Source: an uncultured Eubacteriales bacterium
GTDB lineage: Bacteria; Bacillota; Clostridia; Oscillospirales; Oscillospiraceae
DNA: 8,176 nucleotides
Direction of reading: 5' to 3'
Assembly (NCBI GenBank): GCA_900550615.1
Contig: URSX01000077.1
Span: 1-8,176 of the forward strand
How positions within the stretch are numbered: position 1 is the first letter of the stretch; every line of letters starts with the position of its first letter. Under the pieces are notes generated by a model. It was not told the origin of the DNA. It saw only the letters and a program-made list of their open reading frames with translations, and did no database searches. Positions 1 through 6,098 of the stretch are shown piece by piece. Both the position numbers and the translations under genes were made by a program.

Positions 1-685
1 ACTTCATGGAGATGCCGGAGCACTCAATGTGCCAGCCGGGATAGCCCACGCCCCAGGGGGAGTCCCATTTCAGGGCCTGATCCTCGAACTTGGACTTGGT
101 AAACCACAGCACAAAGTCGTTTTTATTGCGCTTGTTGGTGTCCTCCTCCACGCCCTCCCGGACGCCCACGGCCAGGTCCTCCTCGTTGTGGTCGTTGAAG
201 ATATAATACCGCTCCAGCTTGGAGGTGTCGAAGTAGACATTGCCGCCGGCGAGATAGGCATAGCCGGTGTCCAGAAGCTTGGTGATGATCCTGATATAGT
301 CGTCAATGAGGCCGGTGGCGGGCTGCACCACATCCGGGCGCTTGATGTTCAGCTTGCGGCAGTCGGCAAAGAACGCATCGGTATAGTACTGGGCAATCTC
401 CATGACAGTCTTGTGCTCCCGGCGTGCGCCCTTGAGCATCTTGTCCTCGCCCTCGTCAGCGTCGGAGGTCAGGTGGCCCACGTCGGTGATGTTCATGACG
501 CGGTTCACATCGTATCCAGCGTAGCGCAGATACTTCTCCAGCACATCCTCCATGATGTAGCTGCGGAGGTTGCCGATATGGGCGAAGTGGTAGACGGTGG
601 GGCCGCAGGTGTACATCTCCACATGGCCGGGGGTGTGGGTCTTGAACTCCTCTTTCTTGTGGGTGGCGGAATTATACAGATACAT
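1..685 (-). CDS. cysS: Cysteinyl-tRNA synthetase, N-terminal part (runs off left edge)
   Basis: This gene encodes the cytoplasmic enzyme that charges tRNA-Cys with cysteine using ATP. The window holds the first 228 codons of a protein that is usually about 460-480 residues, so the anticodon-binding half is missing at the edge. The class I signature HIGN is at residues 36-39. The TCGPTVY block carries the first zinc/cysteine-binding ligand, Cys27. GWHIECS at about 217-223 carries Cys222, matching the second zinc ligand of the family. The KMSKS loop lies beyond the edge. The ATG at 685-683 is chosen because GGAG (697-694) sits 8 nt upstream and the MYLYNSATHKKEEF start is typical of the family. 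It is preceded by a T-box leader and a repeat island, so it is probably induced when cysteine is scarce. The identification is secure. Confidence 0.97.
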   Translation of the reverse strand, partial: MYLYNSATHKKEEFKTHTPGHVEMYTCGPTVYHFAHIGNLRSYIMEDVLEKYLRYAGYDVNRVMNITDVGHLTSDADEGEDKMLKGARREHKTVMEIAQYYTDAFFADCRKLNIKRPDVVQPATGLIDDYIRIITKLLDTGYAYLAGGNVYFDTSKLERYYIFNDHNEEDLAVGVREGVEEDTNKRNKNDFVLWFTKSKFEDQALKWDSPWGVGYPGWHIECSGISMK

Positions 686-693
686 GGTCAGGT

Positions 694-700
694 CTCCTTT
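694..700 (-). promoter_or_regulatory. Ribosome binding site of cysS
   Basis: AAAGGAG on the minus strand ends 8 nt before the cysS ATG. It lies outside the hairpin repeats, so translation initiation should stay accessible despite the structured leader. Confidence 0.85.
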
Positions 701-714
701 ATGGTTGCAGTTTT

Positions 715-744
715 ATTATATAGACGATTTTGCGGGGGTGACGA
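715..744 (-). promoter_or_regulatory. Possible second cysS promoter at the edge of the repeat island
   Basis: On the minus strand a perfect TATAAT lies at 720-715. A weak -35 candidate, TCGTCA (744-739, four of six matches to TTGACA), is 18 nt upstream. Transcription would start near 708 and give a leader of about 22 nt that bypasses the T-box entirely. The -35 candidate overlaps the last bases of the adjacent repeat. A good -10 box with a poor -35 box can occur by chance in AT-rich DNA, so this remains a suggestion. Confidence 0.4.
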
Positions 745-797
745 CCCCTCAGTCACAGCTGCGCCGTGCCAGCTCCCCTTACGCAGGGGAGCCTTTT
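744..797 (-). repeat. Intergenic hairpin repeat (GGCTCCCCT...AAGGGGAGC type)
   Basis: The minus strand reads AAAAAGGC, then an 8-bp hairpin with arms GCTCCCCT (792-785) and AGGGGAGC (779-772), then a GGCAC...GTGACTGAGGGG tail. I recognise this as a widespread intergenic repeat style of gut Clostridia, from memory and not from a search. Read on the plus strand, the hairpin is followed by CTTTTTAT (about 772-800) and resembles an intrinsic terminator for transcription in the plus direction. On the minus strand it has no U-tract and should not stop the cysS transcript. Confidence 0.7.
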
Positions 798-816
798 TAT
801 TGGGGACGGGGGATGT

Positions 817-861
817 GGATTGCCACGACCAGTGACTTCGGTCACTGGTCTCGCAATGACA
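817..861 (-). repeat. Intergenic palindromic repeat (TGTCATTGCGAG...GGCAATCC type)
   Basis: A perfect 10-bp inverted repeat, GACCAGTGAC (850-841) and GTCACTGGTC (836-827), encloses a CGAA loop. An outer pair ATTGC (858-854) and GCAAT (823-819) extends the stem. The conserved-looking flanks TGTCATTGCGA and TGGCAATCC, with a variable central palindrome, match a common intergenic repeat style in Firmicutes from the gut. I see no coding capacity, so it would be a MITE- or REP-like element, mobilised in trans if mobile at all. Confidence 0.7.
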
Positions 862-880
862 CATTACAAGTAGTGCGGTG

Positions 881-913
881 GGGCGGGACGATGTGGGCAT
901 CGTCCCCTACGGG
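881..913 (-). repeat. Intergenic hairpin repeat, copy 2 (CCCGTAGGGG type)
   Basis: On the minus strand this starts CCCGTAGGGG and forms a perfect 9-bp hairpin, GGGACGATG (906-898) with CATCGTCCC (893-885) around a CCCA loop, followed by GCCC. It shares its opening CCCGTAGGGG and closing CCGCCC with the copy about 30 nt upstream (942-974). The stem sequences differ, which suggests that the structure is kept while the stem drifts. Confidence 0.7.
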
Positions 914-941
914 ATTGTAACAGGAAATGCGGCACAAGGCC

Positions 942-974
942 GGGCGGGCGAACAGGGGCGTCCGCCCCTACGGG
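942..974 (-). repeat. Intergenic hairpin repeat, copy 1 (CCCGTAGGGG type)
   Basis: On the minus strand CCCGTAGGGG leads into an 8-bp hairpin, GGGCGGAC (967-960) with GTTCGCCC (953-946), which includes one G-U pair and a GCCCCT loop. CCGCCC follows. It is the same family as the copy at 881-913 and begins about 12 nt after the T-box terminator U-tract. Confidence 0.7.
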
Positions 975-986
975 TTGACTCCAACT

Positions 987-1021
987 AAAAACGCCTCTCA
1001 TGCCCGGGGGCATGAGAGGCG
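987..1021 (-). terminator. T-box leader terminator upstream of cysS
   Basis: On the minus strand a 14-bp hairpin joins 1021-1008 to 1005-992 and is followed by TTTTT (991-987). Its 5' arm contains CTCTC (1018-1014), which can instead pair with GAGAG just before the T-box sequence (about 1043-1039) to form the antiterminator. These mutually exclusive pairings are the usual T-box switch. Confidence 0.9.
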
Positions 1022-1217
1022 AAAAAATCGCGGTTCCACTCTCGTTTATCACTCAATGGGGGCCTTTTACGCAAGGCCGGGCGGAGGGCATCTGCATCCC
1101 CCGCGCTCCCGGACGCACTTTCCGCACCGCTTCACAGGGCGGCTTGCAGCCGGTGACCGCCCCTCTCTCAGAAAAGCTGTGGCGCGTACTCTTTCCGATC
1201 GTCGCGCTATTCGATTG
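987..1217 (-). ncRNA. T-box riboswitch leader (Cys specifier) controlling cysS
   Basis: This RNA leader senses uncharged tRNA. The T-box core AGTGGAACCGCG is at 1040-1029. Upstream, on the minus strand, are the Stem I landmarks: AGTACGCGCC near 1190-1181, a GAGAG element near 1169-1163, a GC-rich apical hairpin (about 1162-1137), and a descending arm where GGAAAG is followed by TGC (1117-1115) and GTCCGGGAGC. TGC is a cysteine codon in the place expected for the specifier, which fits the downstream cysS gene. A second TGC at 1126-1124 is an alternative. The T-box and terminator are directly visible. The exact Stem I fold and specifier are inferred by analogy with known T-boxes. Confidence 0.88.
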
Positions 1218-1223
1218 TATTTT

Positions 1224-1252
1224 ATAGTAGCAGACTTTCCCCTCCCTGTCAA
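1224..1252 (-). promoter_or_regulatory. Sigma-70-type promoter of the cysS T-box leader
   Basis: The minus strand shows TTGACA (1252-1247), a 17-nt spacer and TACTAT (1229-1224). The -35 box is a perfect match to consensus and the spacing is ideal. The predicted start is near 1217, immediately before Stem I of the T-box leader, so position and function agree. Confidence 0.85.
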
Positions 1253-1485
1253 GGCATCTTCACCGAAAAACCGGATATCAGCGGAGACCTGACCGCCCCG
1301 AAACGCCCTCACCTTTTTTAGACGCCGCAGAAAAAATTTTAGATTTTTCGCCCGCAGAAAAAGTATGATCCCGCAGTCGATTTTCTCCGCTGCACCCAAG
1401 GCCAGAAATTAACGGATATCGCGTCATTTTTTATAGCATTTTAATATTTTTGGCATTTTATTGACGACAACTTTACCGATTTTGG
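1253..1485. other. Intergenic stretch between divergent cysS and cstA promoters
   Basis: About 230 bases lie between the cysS leader promoter and the cstA extended -10 box. I see no convincing ORF with a ribosome binding site and no strong hairpin. CCGCAGAAAAA occurs twice (near 1326 and 1351), and the stretch becomes markedly AT-rich towards cstA (about 1425-1462). It may contain binding sites for regulators of cstA, but no operator can be named from the sequence. Confidence 0.5.
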
Positions 1486-1524
1486 TGCTATAGTTTGAGC
1501 ATGATTTTTGACGATCCGGACGTC
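1486..1524 (+). promoter_or_regulatory. Probable cstA promoter (extended -10) with adjacent small inverted repeat
   Basis: TGCTATAGT at 1486-1494 is an extended -10 box (TG, one base, then TATAGT). No good -35 box is present at 17 nt; TTGACG at 1461-1466 is 22 nt away, which is too far for a standard promoter. Transcription would start near 1500. Just downstream, GACG (1510-1513) and CGTC (1521-1524) form a short inverted repeat around 7 nt, which could be an operator half-site pair or chance. The leader is about 70 nt. Confidence 0.5.
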
Positions 1525-1571
1525 GAAAAGAGTAAAAAAGAGAAATCGCTTTTACAAAGGAGTGTGTTTTT

Positions 1572-3077
1572 GTGGCTACATTTATTATTGGCTTGGTCAT
1601 CTTGATCGGCGGTGCCGCACTATACGGTCGCTTCTGCGAAAAGGTGTTCGGTCCTGATGATCGCAAGACCCCCGCCTATACCAAAGAAGACGGCGTGGAC
1701 TTTGTCCCCATGAAAGGCTGGAAGAACAGCCTGATTAACCTGCTGAACATTGCCGGTACCGGCCCCATCATCGGGCCCATTCAGGGCATTCTGTTCGGGC
1801 CCATCGCATTTTTGACCATTCCCATCGGCAACATCATCGGCGGCGCCATGCACGACTACTTCTCCGGCATGATCTGCCTGCGTGACGGCGGCACCCAAAT
1901 GCCTGAGATGATCCGCCGCTATTCCCCCAAGGGCATTTATAAGTTCTATAACATCTTCGTGTGCATCATGTTGCTGCTGGTGGGTGCCGTATTTATCTAC
2001 ACCCCCGGCGACATTGCCGCCACGCAGCTGTTCGGCTTTGACGGTAAGGCCACCTCTGTTTCCACGTGGGTCATCTATGGCGCCATCTTCCTGTACTACC
2101 TGATCGCCACCGTGTTCCCCATCGACGCCATCATCGGCAAGATCTACCCCATCTTCGGCGGTATCCTGCTGTTCTCCGCCATCGGCGTGTTCATTGGCAT
2201 CTTTGTCAAGGGCTTCCCCCTGCTGAACATCTGGGACGACTGGTCTTCCCCCATCCTGACCATCGCCAGCTCCGGCAAGCCCTTTACCTATGCTGATTAC
2301 TTCGCAAACGGCCACTTCCTGCCCATCTTCTTCGTGACGGTGGCCTGCGGCATCCTTTCCGGCTTCCATTCCACTCAGACGGCCATCATCTCCCGCACTA
2401 TGAAGAGCGAGAAGGAGGGCCGCAACACCTTCTATAACATGATGGTGCTGGAAGGCTTCATCGCCATGGTCTGGGCTGCCGGCGCTATGGGCGTTTACAA
2501 CCTGGCTCTCCAGAGCCCCGAGGCCACTCTGGCCACCGGCACTGTGGGCGTGGTCTGCAAGCACCTGCTGGGCAACATCGGCGGTATCATCGCCCTGATC
2601 GGCGTTATCGTTCTGCCCATCACCTCCGGCGATACGGCTCTGCGTGCTCTGCGTCTGAGCCTGTCCGAGACCATGCACATCGACCAGTCCACCAACGGCA
2701 AGCGCATTAGGCTGGCTCTGCCCATCTTTGCTCTGGTCATTGCCATCCTGGTCTTTGCCAAGGTCAATAACAACGGCTTCATGATCCTGTGGCGCTACTT
2801 CGCCTGGGCCAACCAGACCCTGGCACTGTTCGCCCTGATGTGCATTGCCGTGTGGATGTTTGAAAACGGCAAGGCAAAGTGGGCCTGGATGCCCATGATT
2901 CCCGGCGGCTGGTACGCTTTCATCTGCGTCACCTACATTGCCAACGCCAAGATCGGCTTCAACATCCCCTGGACCATTGCCTACATCATCGGTGTTGTCT
3001 GCGCCGTGGCGTATGTCATTGCCTGCTGCATGTACGGCAAGAAGCGGGAGGCTAAGAAGCTGTCTTTGGATAACTAA
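1572..3077 (+). CDS. cstA: CstA-family carbon starvation protein (peptide/pyruvate-type transporter)
   Basis: This encodes a polytopic inner-membrane protein of the CstA family, whose characterised members take up peptides (CstA) or pyruvate by H+ symport (BtsT/YjiY). Family landmarks appear in order: AGTGPIIGP (61-69), HDYFSGM (94-100), GFHSTQ (264-269), TSGDTALR (351-358) and WRYFAWANQTLA (407-418). About a dozen or more hydrophobic segments cover the 501 residues. This is the short form often seen in Clostridia; the E. coli proteins are near 700 residues. The start is the GTG at 1572, because AAAGGAG (1556-1562) lies 9 nt upstream and the first ATG comes much later, inside conserved sequence. 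It stands alone between a promoter and two terminators. No LytS/LytT-type sensor genes adjoin it. The family is certain; the substrate is not readable from the sequence. Confidence 0.93.
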   Translation: MATFIIGLVILIGGAALYGRFCEKVFGPDDRKTPAYTKEDGVDFVPMKGWKNSLINLLNIAGTGPIIGPIQGILFGPIAFLTIPIGNIIGGAMHDYFSGMICLRDGGTQMPEMIRRYSPKGIYKFYNIFVCIMLLLVGAVFIYTPGDIAATQLFGFDGKATSVSTWVIYGAIFLYYLIATVFPIDAIIGKIYPIFGGILLFSAIGVFIGIFVKGFPLLNIWDDWSSPILTIASSGKPFTYADYFANGHFLPIFFVTVACGILSGFHSTQTAIISRTMKSEKEGRNTFYNMMVLEGFIAMVWAAGAMGVYNLALQSPEATLATGTVGVVCKHLLGNIGGIIALIGVIVLPITSGDTALRALRLSLSETMHIDQSTNGKRIRLALPIFALVIAILVFAKVNNNGFMILWRYFAWANQTLALFALMCIAVWMFENGKAKWAWMPMIPGGWYAFICVTYIANAKIGFNIPWTIAYIIGVVCAVAYVIACCMYGKKREAKKLSLDN

Positions 3078-3112
3078 CCAGTTTCTCTCCTCAAATATTT
3101 TCCTAACAGGAA

Positions 3113-3150
3113 CAGTCCCCCGGCTTTCACCGGGGGACTGCTCTATTTTC
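3113..3150 (+). terminator. Intrinsic terminator of cstA
   Basis: An 11-bp hairpin, CAGTCCCCCGG (3113-3123) and CCGGGGGACTG (3130-3140), has a CTTTCA loop and is followed by the moderately T-rich CTCTATTTTC. It begins 36 nt after the cstA stop codon. Confidence 0.8.
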
Positions 3151-3202
3151 TCAAAAAAATCCGTGTCTATCGTCAGGGGCCTTGCACAGGCCATGTAAAC
3201 CT

Positions 3203-3241
3203 CGGTGCCCTCCGCAAATATGCGGAGGGCACCGGTTTTTC
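3203..3241 (+). terminator. Second strong hairpin terminator, plus-strand polarity
   Basis: A perfect 14-bp stem (3203-3216 with 3221-3234) and AATA loop are followed by GTTTTTCTG on the plus strand. It backs up the cstA terminator. It also lies 18 nt beyond the stop codon of the convergent VWA gene, where the minus-strand RNA would form the same hairpin followed only by AGGTTTAC. Termination on the minus strand would therefore be weaker. Confidence 0.8.
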
Positions 3242-3259
3242 TGTATTTAATTCTGCCCT

Positions 3260-4972
3260 TCATCCCTGCCGCAGCTGCCTGCACAGCAGCCGGCTCACGG
3301 CATCGGCAAACCAACCGATGGATGGGATGCGCTCCATAGCCTGACCGTATATTTTCCGGGCGTCAGGCAGCTCCCGGTCGCTGCCGGTGAAGATGCACAC
3401 AGGACGGATGCCCCGGCGGCGCAGGATTCCCGTCTCCTGGGCGGTATCATCCACGCCTCGCTTGCCGCTGTAGCTGTATCCCCCCAGAGGCAGCGCTCCC
3501 ATGGGGATCCGCTGGTCGTCGTTGGGGCTGGCGTCCGACAGAACCAGCAGCAGCCGGTTGGGGCTCACCGCCTTGCGCATAAGCCAGGCCATAGCCCGCA
3601 GCGCCAGACCGTCCCTGTTCCACCCGGCAGCCACATAGTCAAAGACCCGGTCATTCTCCTCCGGCTTGTCATAGTCCCGCAAAATCCGCAGAACCGTACA
3701 CCCGCTGACGGAGCAAAACGCCGTGACCCGCACCGGGATGCGGCAGCGGCTGAGGCTCTCCACGATGATATAGGCCTGGGCGGCTAGCTTTTCCTGCTGG
3801 CGGTTTTGGGAGGCAGAGCCGTCCAGCAGAATATCCACGGACAGCTCCCCGGGCTGGCTGTCGCTGCGGCGGGTGAAGATCCGCTGCTCGCCCAATGCCG
3901 CCGCCCGCCAGGCCACATCCCCCCGCAGCCGCCCCACGCGGCCCAGGGAGGTATCCTCGTCCTGCTGCAGCAGCAGGGTGTTCTGCAGTTTTTGGGTGAG
4001 CTGGGCGATTGTCAGCCGGTTTTGCAGAAGGTTTTTCTGATAGTACGCCCGGTTTTTCTCCCTCTGCCGCCGAAAGCTTTCCGCATCCCAGGCGGCGTCT
4101 GCACTGACGGGATGCTCCGGCGGCGTTCCTCTGGTAAAGTGCAGCCGGCAGTTCCGGTGTACCCCCGTGCACAGCTCCCGCTCCGCCTCCGCCAGCTGCG
4201 AGGGGGTGAGCATGGACGTGCCGAAGCAGTCCTCCACATAGCGGCGCAGGATGGGCTCCGGCGTTTTGCCCTGGAGGAAGCTCAGTAGGCGCATGGTCTT
4301 TCCGGCGCCGACCCCACCGCTTTCGCTGGGGTCGCCCCGTCCCAGGGCCCGGAGGGCGTTGGGACGGATCAGGCGGACGCCGCCGCCCTTGCCGACGATG
4401 CTCCGCCCGGCGAAGGCCGCCCACTGGCGGTCGGTAACGCTGCGGCGGGCCCGGCGAAAGAATGTAAACAGCAGCTCCTCCGTTCGATCTATGATTTTCT
4501 GCTCGTTCCACCCCGGGTCAAATTCCAGGGCCGCCAGCACCTGCCGCAGCCATGGGTCCTGGGGCTCCTCTCCGGTGAGGACGCGGCGGGCCCAGGCGGC
4601 CCGGAGGCTCTCAGCACTTTCCCGAGGGTCCTGGGGATGGGGCCGGGCCAAAGTCCTTTGGGCATATTCCCGCCGCAGACCCGCCAGGGCAGGCCGCGTT
4701 TTCCCGGCCCGGGCAAACACCGCATGCTCCATGCCCAGCCAGAACACGTCCGTATATAGCCCGCCCTTTTGCTGCAGCTGAAAGCTGTGCAGCATAGGCT
4801 GAAAGCGTGAAAAATCATACAGGTCATAGGCCAGGCCCATGATCGTGTTTATGTAGAGCTCGGCGTCTCCCTGGTCGTCGAACGCCGCCTCCTCCGGGTG
4901 GATGTCATAGCGCCCGGCGCCATTCCAGATTTGGTTATAGGCCCGACGGCTCTGCAGTTCTTCCCGGTCCAT
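3260..4972 (-). CDS. VWA-domain protein, NorD/CbbO/CobT-like partner of a MoxR ATPase
   Basis: The 570-residue protein has a C-terminal von Willebrand factor A domain from about residue 375 to 565. The MIDAS metal site is visible as DGSAS (Asp384, Ser386, Ser388), with the NorD-like WNRDG (451-455) and LSDASPND (478-485, Asp480). GVDDT then RRRGIRPVCIF (506-528) also resembles NorD. The N-terminal half is mostly helical and charged; I recognise no enzyme in it. Such proteins act with MoxR-type AAA+ ATPases in activating metalloenzymes (NorQ/NorD, CbbQ/CbbO) or as chelatase-like complexes. The ATG at 4972 follows the ATPase stop by 2 nt, with GGAG (4983-4980) inside the upstream gene, so the two are probably translationally coupled. 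Residues 219-226 read GGVGAGKT, which fits the P-loop pattern, but no Walker B follows clearly. The client is unknown. Confidence 0.85.
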   Translation of the reverse strand: MDREELQSRRAYNQIWNGAGRYDIHPEEAAFDDQGDAELYINTIMGLAYDLYDFSRFQPMLHSFQLQQKGGLYTDVFWLGMEHAVFARAGKTRPALAGLRREYAQRTLARPHPQDPRESAESLRAAWARRVLTGEEPQDPWLRQVLAALEFDPGWNEQKIIDRTEELLFTFFRRARRSVTDRQWAAFAGRSIVGKGGGVRLIRPNALRALGRGDPSESGGVGAGKTMRLLSFLQGKTPEPILRRYVEDCFGTSMLTPSQLAEAERELCTGVHRNCRLHFTRGTPPEHPVSADAAWDAESFRRQREKNRAYYQKNLLQNRLTIAQLTQKLQNTLLLQQDEDTSLGRVGRLRGDVAWRAAALGEQRIFTRRSDSQPGELSVDILLDGSASQNRQQEKLAAQAYIIVESLSRCRIPVRVTAFCSVSGCTVLRILRDYDKPEENDRVFDYVAAGWNRDGLALRAMAWLMRKAVSPNRLLLVLSDASPNDDQRIPMGALPLGGYSYSGKRGVDDTAQETGILRRRGIRPVCIFTGSDRELPDARKIYGQAMERIPSIGWFADAVSRLLCRQLRQG

Positions 4973-4974
4973 GG

Positions 4975-5895
4975 TCAGTCTCCAAACAGCTGGGAACGAT
5001 CCGCATTTTCCGGGATCCTGGCCCAGACCGTGTCCGCCGCCAGCTGCTGCTCAAAGGGTTCAAATGCCTTGTTGATGACGCCCAGACGCAGGGCCTGCCC
5101 GGCGCAGATGCCCTTTTCCATCAGGTGCAGTGCCGAGAGCAGACCCCGCAGATCCAGGGCCTTGGTGGAGATCTCTCCGCTGTCGCATTTCTGCCGCAGA
5201 TCCCGGAACAGGGCGGCGAACTGCTCCGCCCACTGTCCTTTCAGGGTGGGGAAGCTGCGGCGCAGAAGCTTTTTCAGGTTTTCGTCGGATATGATTGGCA
5301 TATCCAGCACCACGAAACGGGACACCAGTGCCTCATTAAGCTCCCGGGTCCCGGCATAGCCGTAGTTCATGGTGCCGATAAAGCGGGTGGCTTCATCCAA
5401 ATGGATCCGTTCATAGCCCGGCACGTCAATGATCCGCCGGTGATCCAATGTGGCGTGGAGCACCGCCAGGGCCTCGTTTTTCGCCATGTTCACCTCGTCC
5501 AGTACGCCAAAGCCGCCCAGGCGGGCGCATTTGCTCACCGGCCCCTCCCGGAACACCACCTGTCCCTCCTGCAGCGTGTCGGCCCCGATGAGGGCCGCCG
5601 CGTCCACATTCACATACATGGACACGTCCCAGACCGGGCGGCCAAACACCGCCGCCAGGTTCTCCGCCAGGACGTTTTTGCCCGTGGCCTTAGGTCCCGC
5701 CAGCAGCAGATGCTCCCCGCACAGCAGAGCCGCCGCCGCGCTCTCCCATATCTCCCGGCCATAGTAGAGATACCGTGGCTGGGGAACCCGCTCCGCCGCG
5801 GACTGTGGAACCGGATGGCCCTCCCGGAAGTGCCGGATCTCCTCCAGCAGCGCCGCATCCACGCCTTCCTCCCGCAGTTCTTTCCAGATGTCCAT
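4975..5895 (-). CDS. MoxR-family AAA+ ATPase (NorQ/CbbQ-like)
   Basis: This is a 306-residue ATPase of the MoxR/AAA_5 group, cytoplasmic and probably a ring-forming remodelling chaperone. Visible motifs are Walker A GPKATGKN (67-74), Walker B GVLDEVN (130-136, Asp133 and Glu134), sensor 1 GTMN (174-177), a likely arginine finger in ALVSRF (Arg193) and a sensor 2 region DLRGLL (Arg250). The Walker A ends in Asn where most families have Ser or Thr, as is common in MoxR proteins. The ATG at 5895 is preferred over an in-frame ATG at 5952: AGGGGG lies 9 nt upstream of it, while the upper ATG has no ribosome binding site and is almost at the predicted transcript start. It is followed after 2 nt by its VWA partner, an arrangement typical of MoxR-VWA pairs. 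No target enzyme gene is in the window. Confidence 0.92.
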   Translation of the reverse strand: MDIWKELREEGVDAALLEEIRHFREGHPVPQSAAERVPQPRYLYYGREIWESAAAALLCGEHLLLAGPKATGKNVLAENLAAVFGRPVWDVSMYVNVDAAALIGADTLQEGQVVFREGPVSKCARLGGFGVLDEVNMAKNEALAVLHATLDHRRIIDVPGYERIHLDEATRFIGTMNYGYAGTRELNEALVSRFVVLDMPIISDENLKKLLRRSFPTLKGQWAEQFAALFRDLRQKCDSGEISTKALDLRGLLSALHLMEKGICAGQALRLGVINKAFEPFEQQLAADTVWARIPENADRSQLFGD

Positions 5896-5962
5896 GAGAT
5901 TATACCCCCTGTTCGCCGAGTTTCCCTGCGGACATGGCCGCAGGTCATCCAAATGATGCTGT

Positions 5963-5968
5963 ATTATA
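5963..5968 (-). promoter_or_regulatory. Candidate -10 box for the MoxR-VWA operon
   Basis: A perfect TATAAT on the minus strand would start transcription near 5956, about 60 nt before the ATG at 5895. No good -35 hexamer is visible at 16-18 nt; sequences there are GGTTTC-like. A second TATAAT (about 5905-5900) sits between the ribosome binding site and the ATG, too close to give a leader with that site. Confidence 0.4.
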
Positions 5969-6043
5969 CACCCGCAGTGTGCAAAGAAACCGCCAAGAAT
6001 CGAGGTTTTACGCGCTTACTTCGCCCCTTTCTTCCGGCAAAAG

Positions 6044-6092
6044 CAAGCTGCCGCCGGAGACAGACTCCGGCGGCAGCTTGTTTTTATTTTTT
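6044..6092 (+). terminator. Strong hairpin next to the end of the flavoprotein gene
   Basis: A perfect 16-bp stem (6044-6059 with 6065-6080) around a 5-nt loop is followed by TTTTTATTTTTT on the plus strand. In the minus direction, the sense for the flavoprotein gene ending at 6099, the same hairpin is followed by only CTTTTGCC. It probably ends the flavoprotein transcript to some degree. Its strongest polarity is against plus-strand transcription, yet no plus-strand gene precedes it here. Confidence 0.75.
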
Positions 6093-6098
6093 CCGATC

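Noticed and set aside
29..835. Plus-strand open frame across the cysS region
   Set aside because: It is antisense to a certain cysS frame, has a hydrophobic low-complexity translation, and runs through the non-coding repeat island.
1282..1293. GGAGACCTGACC on the plus strand, identical to the cysS ribosome binding region on the minus strand (697-686)
   Set aside because: A 12-base match between two places in 8 kb, counting both strands, is expected by chance, and nothing around either copy extends the match.
1461..1494. TTGACG paired with TATAGT as a standard cstA promoter
   Set aside because: The spacer would be 22 nt, outside the workable range. The extended -10 reading is preferred.
1620..3314. 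Long minus-strand open frame (564 codons) opposite cstA
   Set aside because: It is a GC-bias shadow of cstA. The translation is low-complexity, rich in Asp, Gly, His and Gln, with no recognisable motif, while the plus frame carries all CstA motifs.
5900..5905. TATAAT just before the MoxR start codon
   Set aside because: A transcript from it would begin at or beyond the ATG and lose the AGGGGG ribosome binding site. No -35 box fits.
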